Made by a program: the position numbers and the translations under genes
Notes under the pieces: generated by a model
What the model was told of the DNA's origin: nothing
What the model saw: the letters and a program-made list of their open reading frames with translations, nothing else
Database searches by the model: none
Shown here: piece by piece, positions 54,129 to 63,713 of the stretch
Numbering within the stretch: the stretch's first letter is position 1
How the letters are laid out: every line of letters begins with the position of its first letter
Origin: Thermus igniterrae ATCC 700962
Lineage (GTDB): Bacteria; Deinococcota; Deinococci; Deinococcales; Thermaceae
Direction of reading: 5' to 3'
NCBI RefSeq assembly: GCF_000376265.1
Contig: NZ_AQWU01000068.1
Span: forward strand, 20,655 to 84,654
DNA length: 64,000 nucleotides

Positions 54129-55039
54129 GGGTGGCCTTCTTCGGTACCCCCGCCTGGGCGGTCCCGGTCCTGGAGGCCCTCCACCGCCACCACCAGGTGG
54201 TCCTGGTGGTCACCCAGCCCGACAAGCCCCAGGGGCGGGGCTTAAAGCCGAAGCCCAGCCCGGTGGCCCAGTACGCCCTGGACCACGGCCTTCCCCTCCT
54301 CCGGCCTGCCCGGCTTCGGGGAAACCAGGAGTTCCTGGAGGCCTTCAAGGAGGCCCGGCCCGAGGTGGCGGTCACCGCCGCCTACGGCAAGATCCTGCCC
54401 AAGGAGGTCCTCGAGGTCCCCCCCTATGGCTTCCTCAACCTCCACCCCTCCCTCCTGCCCAAGTACCGCGGGCCGGCCCCGGTGCAGTGGGCCCTCATCC
54501 ACGGGGAGAAGGAGACCGGGGTGGCCATCATGAAGACCGAGGAGGGGCTGGATACCGGGCCCCTCTACGCCCTATGGCGCACGGAGATCCTCCCCGAGGA
54601 GGACGCCGTGGCCCTTTCCGAGCGGCTTCGCGACAAGGGGATTGAGCTCCTTTTGGGGGTGCTGGAGGACCTTCCCCACCTTACCCCCATCCCCCAGGAG
54701 GGCGAACCCTCCTATGCCCCCCTCCTCACCAAGGAGGAGGGACATATCCGCTTTGGGGAAAGCGCAGAGGCCATCTTCAACCGCCACCGGGGGGTGCAGC
54801 CCTGGCCGGGTAGCTATTTCTTCCATGGGGGGAAGCGGGTGAAGGTGCTGAGGATGCGCCCCGACCCTGGCCGGGGGGAGCCTGGGGTGGTGCAGGGGGT
54901 GGACCGGGAGGGGGTTTTGGTGGGCACCGGGGAGGGTCTTATCCGCCTCCTTCAGGTCCAGCCGGAAGGCAGGCGCCCCATGCCCGCCGCCGACTGGGCC
55001 CGGGGCTATGGGGTGGCCCCGGGCACCCGGCTCGGCTAA
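54125..55039 (+). CDS. fmt: Methionyl-tRNA formyltransferase
   Basis: 304 aa. MRVAFFGTPAWAVPVLEAL and VTQPDKPQGRG open the formyl-THF domain; the catalytic NLHPSLLPKYRGPAPVQWALIHGEKETGV contains the Asn-His pair, and MKTEEGLDTGPLY the Asp. The C-terminal OB-like domain follows. It formylates initiator Met-tRNA, the partner reaction to def upstream. Its stop CTAA overlaps the convergent gene by 4 bases. Confidence 0.97.
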   Translation: MRVAFFGTPAWAVPVLEALHRHHQVVLVVTQPDKPQGRGLKPKPSPVAQYALDHGLPLLRPARLRGNQEFLEAFKEARPEVAVTAAYGKILPKEVLEVPPYGFLNLHPSLLPKYRGPAPVQWALIHGEKETGVAIMKTEEGLDTGPLYALWRTEILPEEDAVALSERLRDKGIELLLGVLEDLPHLTPIPQEGEPSYAPLLTKEEGHIRFGESAEAIFNRHRGVQPWPGSYFFHGGKRVKVLRMRPDPGRGEPGVVQGVDREGVLVGTGEGLIRLLQVQPEGRRPMPAADWARGYGVAPGTRLG

Positions 55040-56733
55040 AACTCCTCGTCCCACTCCACGATGGTTTCGCTGGTCAAGGTGGTGGCGGGGCGCTCGGTGG
55101 TGGCCGCCACCTCTTCCCCCCGCTCCTTCAGGAGGCCGAACTGGGCGGCGATACCCCTCAGCCCCGCCCCGGCGAAGGCCACCACCAGGAACACGGTGAG
55201 CCCCCAGGCCAGGTAGGGGATGAGGCCCTGACCGATGGAAAGGTTGGCAAGGAAACCCAGGAAGGGAAGGTTGCCGTAGTCCGCCATGACCGAGCCGAAG
55301 TAGGAAAGCCCTTCGGCCAGAATGGGCAAAAAGAGGAAGAGAAAGGCGAGGCCCAGGAGGTTCCAGTACACGTTCCGCCCGCCGAAGGTGAGGCGGATGA
55401 GGTAAAGGGGAAAAAGGCTCAAGGCGGCGGCCAAGAGGAAGAAGACCGCCCGGGGAACCCCCGCCGTTTGTGCCAGGAAAAGCTTCAAGAAGAGCCAAGG
55501 GTTTTGGCTGGGTCCTTGCCCAAATGCTCGTTTTAGCTCTTCAAGGGCCTCATAGACCACCAGGGCGTCCAGGGTTCGGATACCCGTGGCCCCTGAGAGG
55601 TGCACGAGGGTGCGGGAAACCTGGTCCGTAAGGGCGGGATCAATGACGGCGAAGACGGGCTCGAGGTTGGCGCGGAACTGCCACAACGCCCGGTCCAGGT
55701 GGTACCTTCCCTGCGCCAGGTTTCCCCGCCCCAAAGTGGCAATGGCGAGACCCACCTCCGCTTGCACTTGGTTTAGGGCTTCCAGCAGTTCAAAGTTGTA
55801 GTTGTAGCCCAGAGTGTAGGCCTGGCGGCGCACCGCCTCCGCCGTGGCCCGGTCCATCCAGGGTGGGGTGTAGAAGGTTTCCACCGAAGGAGGGCTGGCC
55901 TGCGCTGTGTCCGCTGGGGGAGTGGGGGCGGATTGGGAGGGACTGGGGAGTGCGGTGGGTGTGGGGGAAGGCGCAGGGGCGGTGGGGGATGTGGCGGGGG
56001 CCGGGGCAGGCGTGGGGCTGGCCTGGGCTTTGGGGGCCGGGGCCAGGAGGGCCTTGCGCCAGGCGGCCACTTGGTTCCGAAGCCGCTCCACCTCGGGGCG
56101 GAAGGCCTCCCCCGAGGAAACCTTGGCCAAGGCCTGGATGAAGTCCTGGGCCTTCAAGGTGCTTTGCGGGCTATCCTGGACCACCAAAAAGCGGGCGTAG
56201 GCCCGGGCCAAGGCCAGGTAGGCCTCGGGCCTCGAGGCCGCCCCTAGGGCCTTACCCAGGTCCTCGCTCATGGCCTGGAGGAAAAAGGCCTCGAGGCGGC
56301 GCCTGGCTTCCTCGGCCCCTAAGCCCTGGACCCCTTGGACGAGGGACGAGGGGAGGCCCGTGGCCCGGGCCAGGCGGGAGAGGTAGGGGGCTTTTTCCCC
56401 CTGAGCGGCCTGGAAGAAGCCGTCGTAGAGGGCCTTGCCCATGAGGTGGCGCACCAGGAAAAGGCGGGCCTCGAGGTCCGCCTGGCTCTTCCGCAACACC
56501 GCCTGCCTCAGGTCCTGCAGGTGGGTCAGGACCGCGTCCCGCAGCACGGGGGGAAGCCCCTCCCCCTCCTGGCGCAGGAGGCTTTGCGCCCGGTCCAGGG
56601 CAGACAAGGCCTGGGTGGGGTTTTCCAGGCGCACGGCCTTCAGGGCCTCCTCCAGGCGGTCGTAGACCTGGGGCAAGGGGGCAGCCAGGGCCAAGAGGCC
56701 AAAGACCAGAACCAGGGCAAGCCATCTTTTCAT
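55036..56733 (-). CDS. Exported membrane protein with proline/threonine linker, unknown
   Basis: 565 aa, not recognised. Signal peptide: MKRWLALVLVFGLLALAAPLP. Residues about 25-230 are helical (repeating LEEALKAVRLENPTQALSALDRAQSLL-like, TPR-like but not canonical). A low-complexity linker of about 50 residues, rich in A, P, T and S, follows near 233-290. A second helical part (TAEAVRRQAYTLGYNYNFELLEALN) leads to three or four transmembrane helices (about 415-520), and the acidic tail ends EWDEEF. It is coupled by ATGA to the gene upstream. It resembles a cell-envelope scaffold; no function is assigned. Confidence 0.8.
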   Translation of the reverse strand: MKRWLALVLVFGLLALAAPLPQVYDRLEEALKAVRLENPTQALSALDRAQSLLRQEGEGLPPVLRDAVLTHLQDLRQAVLRKSQADLEARLFLVRHLMGKALYDGFFQAAQGEKAPYLSRLARATGLPSSLVQGVQGLGAEEARRRLEAFFLQAMSEDLGKALGAASRPEAYLALARAYARFLVVQDSPQSTLKAQDFIQALAKVSSGEAFRPEVERLRNQVAAWRKALLAPAPKAQASPTPAPAPATSPTAPAPSPTPTALPSPSQSAPTPPADTAQASPPSVETFYTPPWMDRATAEAVRRQAYTLGYNYNFELLEALNQVQAEVGLAIATLGRGNLAQGRYHLDRALWQFRANLEPVFAVIDPALTDQVSRTLVHLSGATGIRTLDALVVYEALEELKRAFGQGPSQNPWLFLKLFLAQTAGVPRAVFFLLAAALSLFPLYLIRLTFGGRNVYWNLLGLAFLFLFLPILAEGLSYFGSVMADYGNLPFLGFLANLSIGQGLIPYLAWGLTVFLVVAFAGAGLRGIAAQFGLLKERGEEVAATTERPATTLTSETIVEWDEEF

Positions 56734-57329
56734 TCGCCGACCTCCGCCATGGACACCAGCCGCCTGAGCCCGTGGAGCAGGCGGCCTACGTTGGTCTCCT
56801 TGCGCGCCAAGAGGCCCACATACCCCTGGGCGAGGGGCCTTAGGGCCACCACGCTTTCCTGCAGCACCGCATAGAAGATCCCGTAGCCCTGCCGCAGGAG
56901 GAGCAGGTGGACGAGCTCCAGGGGCACGGGCTCCCCGGCGAAGAGCTCCTCCTTGCCGGCGGGCCCCGCCACCACCACCCCCGTCACCCCTTCCAGCCGG
57001 GCCAGCCGGCGGGCCAGGTTCTGCCGGGCGGTGGGGTCCTCGAGGTCCACCACCTCCTGGAGCAACTCCTCCTCCTCCTCTTCCTCGGCCATCTCCGAGG
57101 CCTGGGCCGCGGCCAGGCTTTTGAGCTCCCGCACCAGGGCCTTGAGCTCCGGGGGCATCTCCCGGAAGGGGAGGAGACGGCCCAGCTCCGGCCAGAGGGT
57201 CCCCTCAATAAGCCTCACCCAGGCGCCCGGGCTCCTGGGGGTCTCCTGGGCCAGGGCCCGTCCCAGCAGGTTTTGTGCGGCCCGGGGGGAGATATAGCGG
57301 CTTAGGATCTGCAAAAGGCTTTCCTCCAT
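56730..57329 (-). CDS. Hypothetical protein with Roadblock-like C-terminal part
   Basis: 199 aa from the ATG at 57329. The N-terminal half is helical (MEESLLQILSRYISPRAAQNLL), with an acidic run of E and L at about residues 80-95. The C-terminal half (LARLEGVTGVVVAGPAGKEELFAGEP, then LRQGYGIFYAVLQESVVALRPLAQGYVGLLARK) has the strand-helix order and G-V-x-G-V-V-V-A-G start seen in Roadblock/LC7 (MglB-like) proteins, by eye only. It is translationally coupled to the large membrane protein at 55036, so the two likely work together. Confidence 0.65.
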   Translation of the reverse strand: MEESLLQILSRYISPRAAQNLLGRALAQETPRSPGAWVRLIEGTLWPELGRLLPFREMPPELKALVRELKSLAAAQASEMAEEEEEEELLQEVVDLEDPTARQNLARRLARLEGVTGVVVAGPAGKEELFAGEPVPLELVHLLLLRQGYGIFYAVLQESVVALRPLAQGYVGLLARKETNVGRLLHGLRRLVSMAEVGE

Positions 57330-57346
57330 AGGGTGCACCCAGGGGC

Positions 57347-57400
57347 TTGCCAATCTGCCCCTCAGAGTGTACCATATCCAGTGCCCGAGGGATCGGGCAC
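57347..57400 (+). promoter_or_regulatory. tRNA-Gln/Glu promoter and leader hairpin
   Basis: TTGCCA (57347-57352), 17-base spacer, TACCAT (57370-57375). The perfect inverted repeat GTGCCCGA-GGGA-TCGGGCAC (57381-57400) starts at about the expected transcription start and ends 7 bases before the tRNA-Gln, so the precursor would begin with an 8-bp hairpin. Confidence 0.6.
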
Positions 57401-57407
57401 CCGCCGC

Positions 57408-57481
57408 TGGGGTGTCGTCTAACGGCAGGACAGCGGACTCTGGATCCGCCGGTCGTGGTTCGAGTCCACGCACCCCAGCCA
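57408..57481 (+). tRNA. tRNA-Gln (CTG)
   Basis: Acceptor TGGGGTG/CACCCCA, anticodon stem GCGGA/TCCGC with loop CTCTGGA (anticodon CTG), T-arm CGTGGTTCGAGTCCACG, discriminator G and encoded CCA. First of three clustered tRNA genes on plus. Confidence 0.96.
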
Positions 57482-57487
57482 AACTCT

Positions 57488-57562
57488 GGCCCCATCGACT
57501 AGTGGTTAGGTCACCGCCCTTTCAAGGCGGCGGCGGGGGTTCGAATCCCCCTGGGGTCACCA
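57488..57562 (+). tRNA. tRNA-Glu (TTC)
   Basis: Acceptor GGCCCCA/TGGGGTC, anticodon stem CCGCC/GGCGG with loop CTTTCAA (anticodon TTC), T-arm GGGGGTTCGAATCCCCC, discriminator A and encoded CCA. Confidence 0.96.
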
Positions 57563-57565
57563 CAA

Positions 57566-57683
57566 GCAGTCCGAGCCGCGCATGGCCCCATCGTCTAGAG
57601 GCCTAGGACACGGCCCTCTCAAGGCCGAGACGGGGGTTCGAATCCCCCTGGGGTCACCAGAAGCGGCTCGGATTGCCCTTTTT
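57566..57683 (+). repeat. 14-bp complementary arms flanking tRNA-Glu (CTC), with T-tract
   Basis: GCAGTCCGAGCCGC (57566-57579) pairs with GCGGCTCGGATTGC (57663-57676): 13 Watson-Crick pairs plus one G-U. Only 4 bases (5' side) and 3 bases (3' side) separate the arms from the mature tRNA. TTTTT (57679-57683) follows the 3' arm, so the structure can be both a processing stem and the terminator of the tRNA unit. Confidence 0.65.
57584..57659 (+). tRNA. tRNA-Glu (CTC)
   Basis: Acceptor GGCCCCA/TGGGGTC, anticodon stem CGGCC/GGCCG with loop CTCTCAA (anticodon CTC), T-arm GGGGGTTCGAATCCCCC, discriminator A and encoded CCA. Its T-arm and acceptor are the same as in the TTC isoacceptor 22 bases upstream, so the two probably share descent. 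Confidence 0.96.
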
Positions 57684-57778
57684 CTCCTTGACGCTTGCCT
57701 GTTTTTCCGGCAGACTGGGTTTGCCATATACCCCCTCCTGGTATAGGGGGGTGTAACGTGGAGGAAAAGGAGGCGCCC
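57684..57778 (+). promoter_or_regulatory. trxB promoter, leader hairpin and ribosome-binding site
   Basis: TTGACG (57688-57693), 17 bases, CAGACT (57711-57716). Downstream, TATACCCCC (57727-57735) pairs with GGGGGTGTA (57747-57755, one G-U) around an 11-base loop. AAAGGAGG follows 6 bases before the ATG. trxB thus has a leadered mRNA with a strong Shine-Dalgarno sequence. Confidence 0.5.
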
Positions 57779-58756
57779 ATGGAGTTCACCCTGGCAGGGC
57801 TTGCGGGAAGTAGCGCACAGGAGGAGCGCTACGATGTGGTCATCGTGGGCGGAGGGCCTGCGGGCCTCACCGCCGGCATCTACACGGGCCGCGCCCAGCT
57901 CAAGACGGTCATCGTGGAGAAGGGACTTCCCGGGGGACAGATCGCCCAAACCGACGAGGTGGAGAACTACCCCGGCTTTCCCGAGGGCATCTCCGGGCCC
58001 GAGCTGGCCAGCCGCATGGTGCAGCAGGCGGAGAAGTTTGGGGCCCGCATCGTCATGGACGAGGTCCTGGGCCTGGAGCGGGAAGAGGGGGGGTTCCTGG
58101 TGCGGGGGTTTGAGCGCGCCTACCGGGCCCGCGCCGTCATCCTGGCCACCGGGGCCAACCCCCGCAAGCTGGGGGTGCCGGGGGAGGAGCGCTTCTACGG
58201 CCGGGGGGTTTCCACCTGCGCCACCTGCGACGGCTTCTTCTACCGGGACAAGGAGGTGGTGGTGGTGGGCGGGGGGGACGCCGCGGTGGAGGAGGGCCTC
58301 TTCCTCACCCGCTTCGCCCGCAAGGTGACCCTGGTCCACCGCCGCGATGAGCTCAGGGCCAACAAGGTGGCCCAGGCCCGGGCCTTCCAGAACCCCAAGA
58401 TGCACTTCCTCTTCTCCCACATCGTCACCGAGATCCTGGGGGAGGATAGCGTCACGGGGGTCCGGTTGCGGAACCTGAAGACGGGGGAGGAGTACGTCTA
58501 CCCCACGGACGGGGTCTTCGTCTTCATCGGCCACGAGCCCAACACCGCCTTCCTCAAGGGGGTGGTGGAACTCCGTCCCGATGGGTACGTGGCCGTGCGC
58601 GATGAGGTCTTCACCTCGGTGCCCGGCATCTTCGCCGCGGGGGACGTGGCCGACCCCATCTACCGCCAGCTCACCACCAGCGTGGGGGCGGGGACCCGGG
58701 CGGCCATGATGGCCGAGCGCTACCTGGCGGAGGAGGCCGCGGCGGTGGGCCACTGA
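57779..58756 (+). CDS. trxB: Thioredoxin reductase
   Basis: 325 aa flavoprotein. [34 protein letters not shown] binds FAD; the redox cysteines are in [36 protein letters not shown], which also holds the NAD(P)H GGGDAA motif; [34 protein letters not shown] closes the FAD domain (shown by the [10 protein letters not shown] segment). The ATG at 57779 has AAAGGAGG 6 bases before it; a GTG at 57758 would add seven residues. It reduces thioredoxin or the glutaredoxin-like protein at 49334. Confidence 0.97.
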   Translation: MEFTLAGLAGSSAQEERYDVVIVGGGPAGLTAGIYTGRAQLKTVIVEKGLPGGQIAQTDEVENYPGFPEGISGPELASRMVQQAEKFGARIVMDEVLGLEREEGGFLVRGFERAYRARAVILATGANPRKLGVPGEERFYGRGVSTCATCDGFFYRDKEVVVVGGGDAAVEEGLFLTRFARKVTLVHRRDELRANKVAQARAFQNPKMHFLFSHIVTEILGEDSVTGVRLRNLKTGEEYVYPTDGVFVFIGHEPNTAFLKGVVELRPDGYVAVRDEVFTSVPGIFAAGDVADPIYRQLTTSVGAGTRAAMMAERYLAEEAAAVGH

Positions 58757-58760
58757 GGCC

Positions 58761-59981
58761 GTGGGCTGGGGAAGGTACGTCTGGGCCCTCCTCCATCTGG
58801 GCCTGGCCCTGGCCCAGACCCTCTACCTTCCCCTGGACGACCGGCCGCCCAACTGGGCCCCTTGCACCTGGGGCCCGGTCCTCTGTCCCCCCAGGGAGGC
58901 CTACCGGGGGCCCATGGGGGCGGACCTGGAGGCCCTTCAGGCCTGGCTCCGCGCCACCCCGGGGGAGAGGCTCGTGGCCAGCCTGGACGCCCTGGCCTAC
59001 GGGGGGCTTCTCCAAAGCCGCCACCTGCCCCTGGCCCCGGGGGAGGCCCTGGCCCGGCTGGAGCCCCTCCTCCTCTGGAGGGCAGCGCATGGGGGAGAGC
59101 TTTTCCTCTTCGCCGTGGTGCCCCGCTGGGATGCCACCCAGCGGGGGCGCAACCTGGCGGTCCTCGAGACCCTCGCCCCCTGGTCCACCCTGCCGGGGGT
59201 CCATCTGGAGGTGGTCTGGGACGATGCCCTCAGGGGTTCCCCGGCCCCAAAGGAGGCCCAGGCCCTGCCCTACCCAAGCCGCCCCGGGGCGGATGAGGCG
59301 GGGCAGGTCCTCCTCCTGAGGGCCCTGAGGCCCGGCCTGCGGGTGGCGGTGGTCTATGGGGAAGGGAACCTTGAGGAGCGGGTGACCCCCTACGAGGGCA
59401 TTCCTTTAGGGGAGACCGTGGCCAGGCTCCTCCGTAGTGCCGCCGCCCGGGAGGTGGGCCTGGGGGAGGGGCCAGACCTGGTCCTCTACCTCCACGGGGG
59501 AGGGGACGCCAGGAGGGCCACCCTGGACCTCCTCAGGCTCATGGCCCGCCACCCCGTGGCCCTGGCCGACCTTTCCCAGGTGAACCGGGGGGATCCCGGG
59601 CTCATGGCCTATCTGGAGGCTCTCGGCCTATACCCCAGGCTGGCCGCCTACGCCAGCTTCGGCACCCCGGCCAACAACCTGGGGGCCACTCTGGCCCAGG
59701 GGGGGCTTTTCCTGGACGACCCTGGGGGCCGGCTGGCCCGCCTGGCCGAGGCCTACTTCGCCTACTGGTGGGGGGAGGTGGGCCGCCCCTGGGTGCGGGC
59801 CCGCTTCTCCGAGCCCCTGCCTCCTGGGGCAAAAGGGGTGGGGGAGCTTTGGCCCCATAGGGAGCTGGAAGGGCACCGGGTGGACCTCCGCGGCCTGGCC
59901 TTCCCCTGGGGCCGGGCCTTTGAGGCCGAGGCCCGTCTGGACTTGGTCTTTCTTTTGCGCCCGCCTCATCTGCTAGAGTAG
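58761..59981 (+). CDS. DUF4127 family exported protein
   Basis: 406 aa from a GTG. A signal-like start (YVWALLHLGLALAQT) precedes YLPLDDRPPNWAP, the DUF4127 hallmark. SLDALAYGGLLQSR, FAVVPRWDATQRGRN, ADLSQVNRGDPGLMAYL and AYASFGTPANNLGATLAQGGL further match the family. The conserved Asp and Asn residues hint at a metal or phosphate site, but no activity is known. It starts 4 bases after trxB. Its end CTAGAGTAG contains the -10 of the following gene. Confidence 0.8.
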   Translation: MGWGRYVWALLHLGLALAQTLYLPLDDRPPNWAPCTWGPVLCPPREAYRGPMGADLEALQAWLRATPGERLVASLDALAYGGLLQSRHLPLAPGEALARLEPLLLWRAAHGGELFLFAVVPRWDATQRGRNLAVLETLAPWSTLPGVHLEVVWDDALRGSPAPKEAQALPYPSRPGADEAGQVLLLRALRPGLRVAVVYGEGNLEERVTPYEGIPLGETVARLLRSAAAREVGLGEGPDLVLYLHGGGDARRATLDLLRLMARHPVALADLSQVNRGDPGLMAYLEALGLYPRLAAYASFGTPANNLGATLAQGGLFLDDPGGRLARLAEAYFAYWWGEVGRPWVRARFSEPLPPGAKGVGELWPHRELEGHRVDLRGLAFPWGRAFEAEARLDLVFLLRPPHLLE

Positions 59982-59986
59982 AGGAC

Positions 59987-61558
59987 GTGACCCCCCAGGT
60001 GTTGGAGCTAAAGCGGCTTCAGGCCCTCACCGAGGCCTGGCGCCTTTTGGCCCCCCTGGAGCGCCGGGAGGCGGTCTACCGGAGGGTGGTGGAGACGGTG
60101 AAGGCCAACACCCGGGCGGTTTCCGTGCTCTTCTTCCTCCACCGCCCCGAGGAGGACGCCCTGGAGCTGGTGGCCGCCGAGGGGCTTTCCCGGGACCAGA
60201 TCGGCTTCCGTCTGCCCCGGGGCCAGGGCCTTTCCTGGGTGGTAATGGAAAGGGGCGAGCCCCTTTTCGTCCCCGATGTCTCCCAGGACCCGCGGGCGGT
60301 CTTCCTCCGCTCCCGGCGCGAACCCGGGATTTACCTGGGGGTGCCCTTGCGGGACCCCGAGGGGCGCATCCTGGGGGTGCTCTCCATGGACACCGCCGGG
60401 GGTGCGGGGGAGATCCTGCCCGAGGAACGCTTCTGGGTGCAAGCGGTGGCCGAGGCCGCGGGGCTCGTCCTGGGGCGCATCGCCGCCCTGGAGCGCGCCC
60501 AGGCGGAGGCTGAGCGGCAAAAGGCCCTCCTGGGCTTCACCCTGGCCCTGGAGAGCGCCCGGGAGCCCATGGCCATGGCCCAGGAGGCCCTGGATACCCT
60601 CCTGCGCCTCACTCCCTACCACGGGGGGGCGCTTTACCTCTTCCAAGAGGGGCAGGTGCGCCCTGCGGTCATCTCCGGACGCTACCCTCCGGACTTCCCC
60701 CGGCTTTACGAGGAGCATCCCATCCGCTTCGGCCAGGGGCTTTTGGGCCATCCCCGGCTTTGGGAGGGGCCGGTGTACGTGGAGGACTACGCCCGCTTCC
60801 CCGGGGCCCTGAAGCCCTATGCGGAAAGCGGCCTGCGCTCGGCCCTGCTGGTGCCCATCCGGCCGGAGGGGCGGCGCTACGGGGTTTTGGCCCTGGGCTC
60901 CTTTGGCGAGCGGATTCCCTACCGCCCGGAGGATGAGGCCCTCTTAAGGCTGGTGGCCCGGCGGCTGGAGGAGGCCCTGGAGCGGCTTTTTCAGTTCCAC
61001 ACCCTGAGGCGCACCCGGGAGGCCGCCCTCAAGGCCCTGGCCCGGGTCCTGGAGTACCGGGACCTGGAGACCAAGGGGCACGTGGAGCGGGTGGCCGAGC
61101 TTTCCCTGCGCCTGGGGGAGGCCCTGGGCTTCCAGGACCTCGAGGGCCTCCGCCTGGGGGCCTACTTCCACGACCTGGGCAAGCTGGCCCTTCCCGACGA
61201 GATCCTGCGCAAACCGGCCGCCCTTTCCACCGGGGAGTGGCGGGTGGTCAGGACCCATCCCGAGGTGGGTCTAGAAATCTTGAAAAGCCTTCCCTTCCTG
61301 CCCAAAACGGCGCTCAACGTGGTCCTCTACCACCACGAGCGCTGGGACGGCTCCGGGTACCCCAAGGGCCTCAAGGGGGAGGCCATCCCCCTCGAGGCCC
61401 GCATCTTCGCCGTGGTGGACGTCTACGATGCCCTCATCTCCGAACGCCCCTACAAACGGGCCTGGACCCCCCTCGAGGCCCAAAAGGAACTGCGCGCCCT
61501 GGCGGGCAAGGGCCTGGACCCCAAGGTGGTGGCGGCCTTTTTGGAACTCCTAAGCTGA
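59987..61558 (+). CDS. GAF-GAF-HD-GYP cyclic-di-GMP phosphodiesterase
   Basis: 523 aa from a GTG. Two GAF domains: about 25-170 (GVPLRDPEGRILGVLSMDTAGG) and about 200-330 (SGLRSALLVPIRPEGRRYGVLALGSFGERIPYRPEDEALLRL, shown by its VLALGSFGER segment). The HD-GYP domain (about 345-523) has GHVERVAELSLRLGEAL, YFHDLGKLALPDEILRKP, the GYP region YHHERWDGSGYPKGLKGE and AVVDVYDALISERPYKRAW. It should hydrolyse c-di-GMP in response to a GAF ligand. TAGAGT, 7 bases before the start, is its -10. Confidence 0.92.
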   Translation: MTPQVLELKRLQALTEAWRLLAPLERREAVYRRVVETVKANTRAVSVLFFLHRPEEDALELVAAEGLSRDQIGFRLPRGQGLSWVVMERGEPLFVPDVSQDPRAVFLRSRREPGIYLGVPLRDPEGRILGVLSMDTAGGAGEILPEERFWVQAVAEAAGLVLGRIAALERAQAEAERQKALLGFTLALESAREPMAMAQEALDTLLRLTPYHGGALYLFQEGQVRPAVISGRYPPDFPRLYEEHPIRFGQGLLGHPRLWEGPVYVEDYARFPGALKPYAESGLRSALLVPIRPEGRRYGVLALGSFGERIPYRPEDEALLRLVARRLEEALERLFQFHTLRRTREAALKALARVLEYRDLETKGHVERVAELSLRLGEALGFQDLEGLRLGAYFHDLGKLALPDEILRKPAALSTGEWRVVRTHPEVGLEILKSLPFLPKTALNVVLYHHERWDGSGYPKGLKGEAIPLEARIFAVVDVYDALISERPYKRAWTPLEAQKELRALAGKGLDPKVVAAFLELLS

Positions 61559-61585
61559 GCCCCTGGCGAGTCCTGCCAGGGGCTC
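61557..61585. terminator. Shared hairpin between convergent HD-GYP and glmS genes
   Basis: GAGCCCCTGGC-GAGTCCT-GCCAGGGGCTC is an 11-bp perfect stem that begins within the HD-GYP stop codon. Neither strand has a clear T-tract, so it may act as a bidirectional roadblock or 3'-end stabiliser rather than a classical terminator. Confidence 0.5.
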
Positions 61586-61605
61586 AGCCGCCTTTCGGAA
61601 AGGCC

Positions 61606-63420
<1,815 letters not shown>

Positions 63421-63713
63421 GCATAACCCCTTGAGGAGCCCCTGAGGCTCCGCGCTAACCCCTGTTGACGCCCTGCCCTTTGGTTGTCCCGTCCCTGCGG
63501 GCTTTCCCTCGGGCTTTGCTCAGGCGGGCGGGGCGGGCACACCCCGGGCGGCATCCGCGGATTCCTCGATCTTTCCCGGTTTCCCGGTTATCCCCTCTTC
63601 GGGGTCCGCCACCTCGTCAGGCCCATGGGGCCCCCTGCGCTTCCCGCCTTCCTTCCCTCCGCGTGCGGTTTTCTCCTCCGGCTTCCCACCCCCTTTCCCG
63701 GGGGAGTATAGCA
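63421..63713 (-). promoter_or_regulatory. glmS promoter and long 5' leader
   Basis: On minus, TG-C-TATACT is an extended -10 (63713-63705), giving a leader of about 280 bases to the ATG at 63420. The leader has no convincing gene on either strand. It contains the ribozyme-like element (63465-63641) and a small hairpin, GGAGCC-N5-GGCTCC (63435-63451), about 15 bases before the start codon. Confidence 0.65.
63465..63641 (-). ncRNA. glmS ribozyme-like self-cleaving riboswitch with two extra hairpins
   Basis: In order on minus: A-GCGC at the cleavage position (63641/63640); a P1 stem GGGCCC-CAU-GGGCCU; UGACGAGG (63619-63612); a P3 pair GGCGG/CCGCC (63610-63606 with 63551-63547); and AUCGAG-GAAU-CCGCGGAUG (63570-63552). 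These match the conserved core (AGCGCC, GACGAGG, AUCGAG, CGGCGGAUG) of glmS ribozymes, which cut the mRNA when glucosamine-6-phosphate is bound. Between GACGAGG and AUCGAG sit two added hairpins, CCCC-GAAGA-GGGG and CCGG-GAAA-CCGG. A P4-like hairpin CGGGGU-N7-CCCCG follows. The 3' limit is approximate. Confidence 0.72.

Noticed and set aside
63576..63604. Short direct repeats CCGGGAAA as a CRISPR or satellite
   Set aside because: Only two copies; they form a GAAA-capped hairpin in the glmS leader instead. No CRISPR array was seen anywhere in the window.
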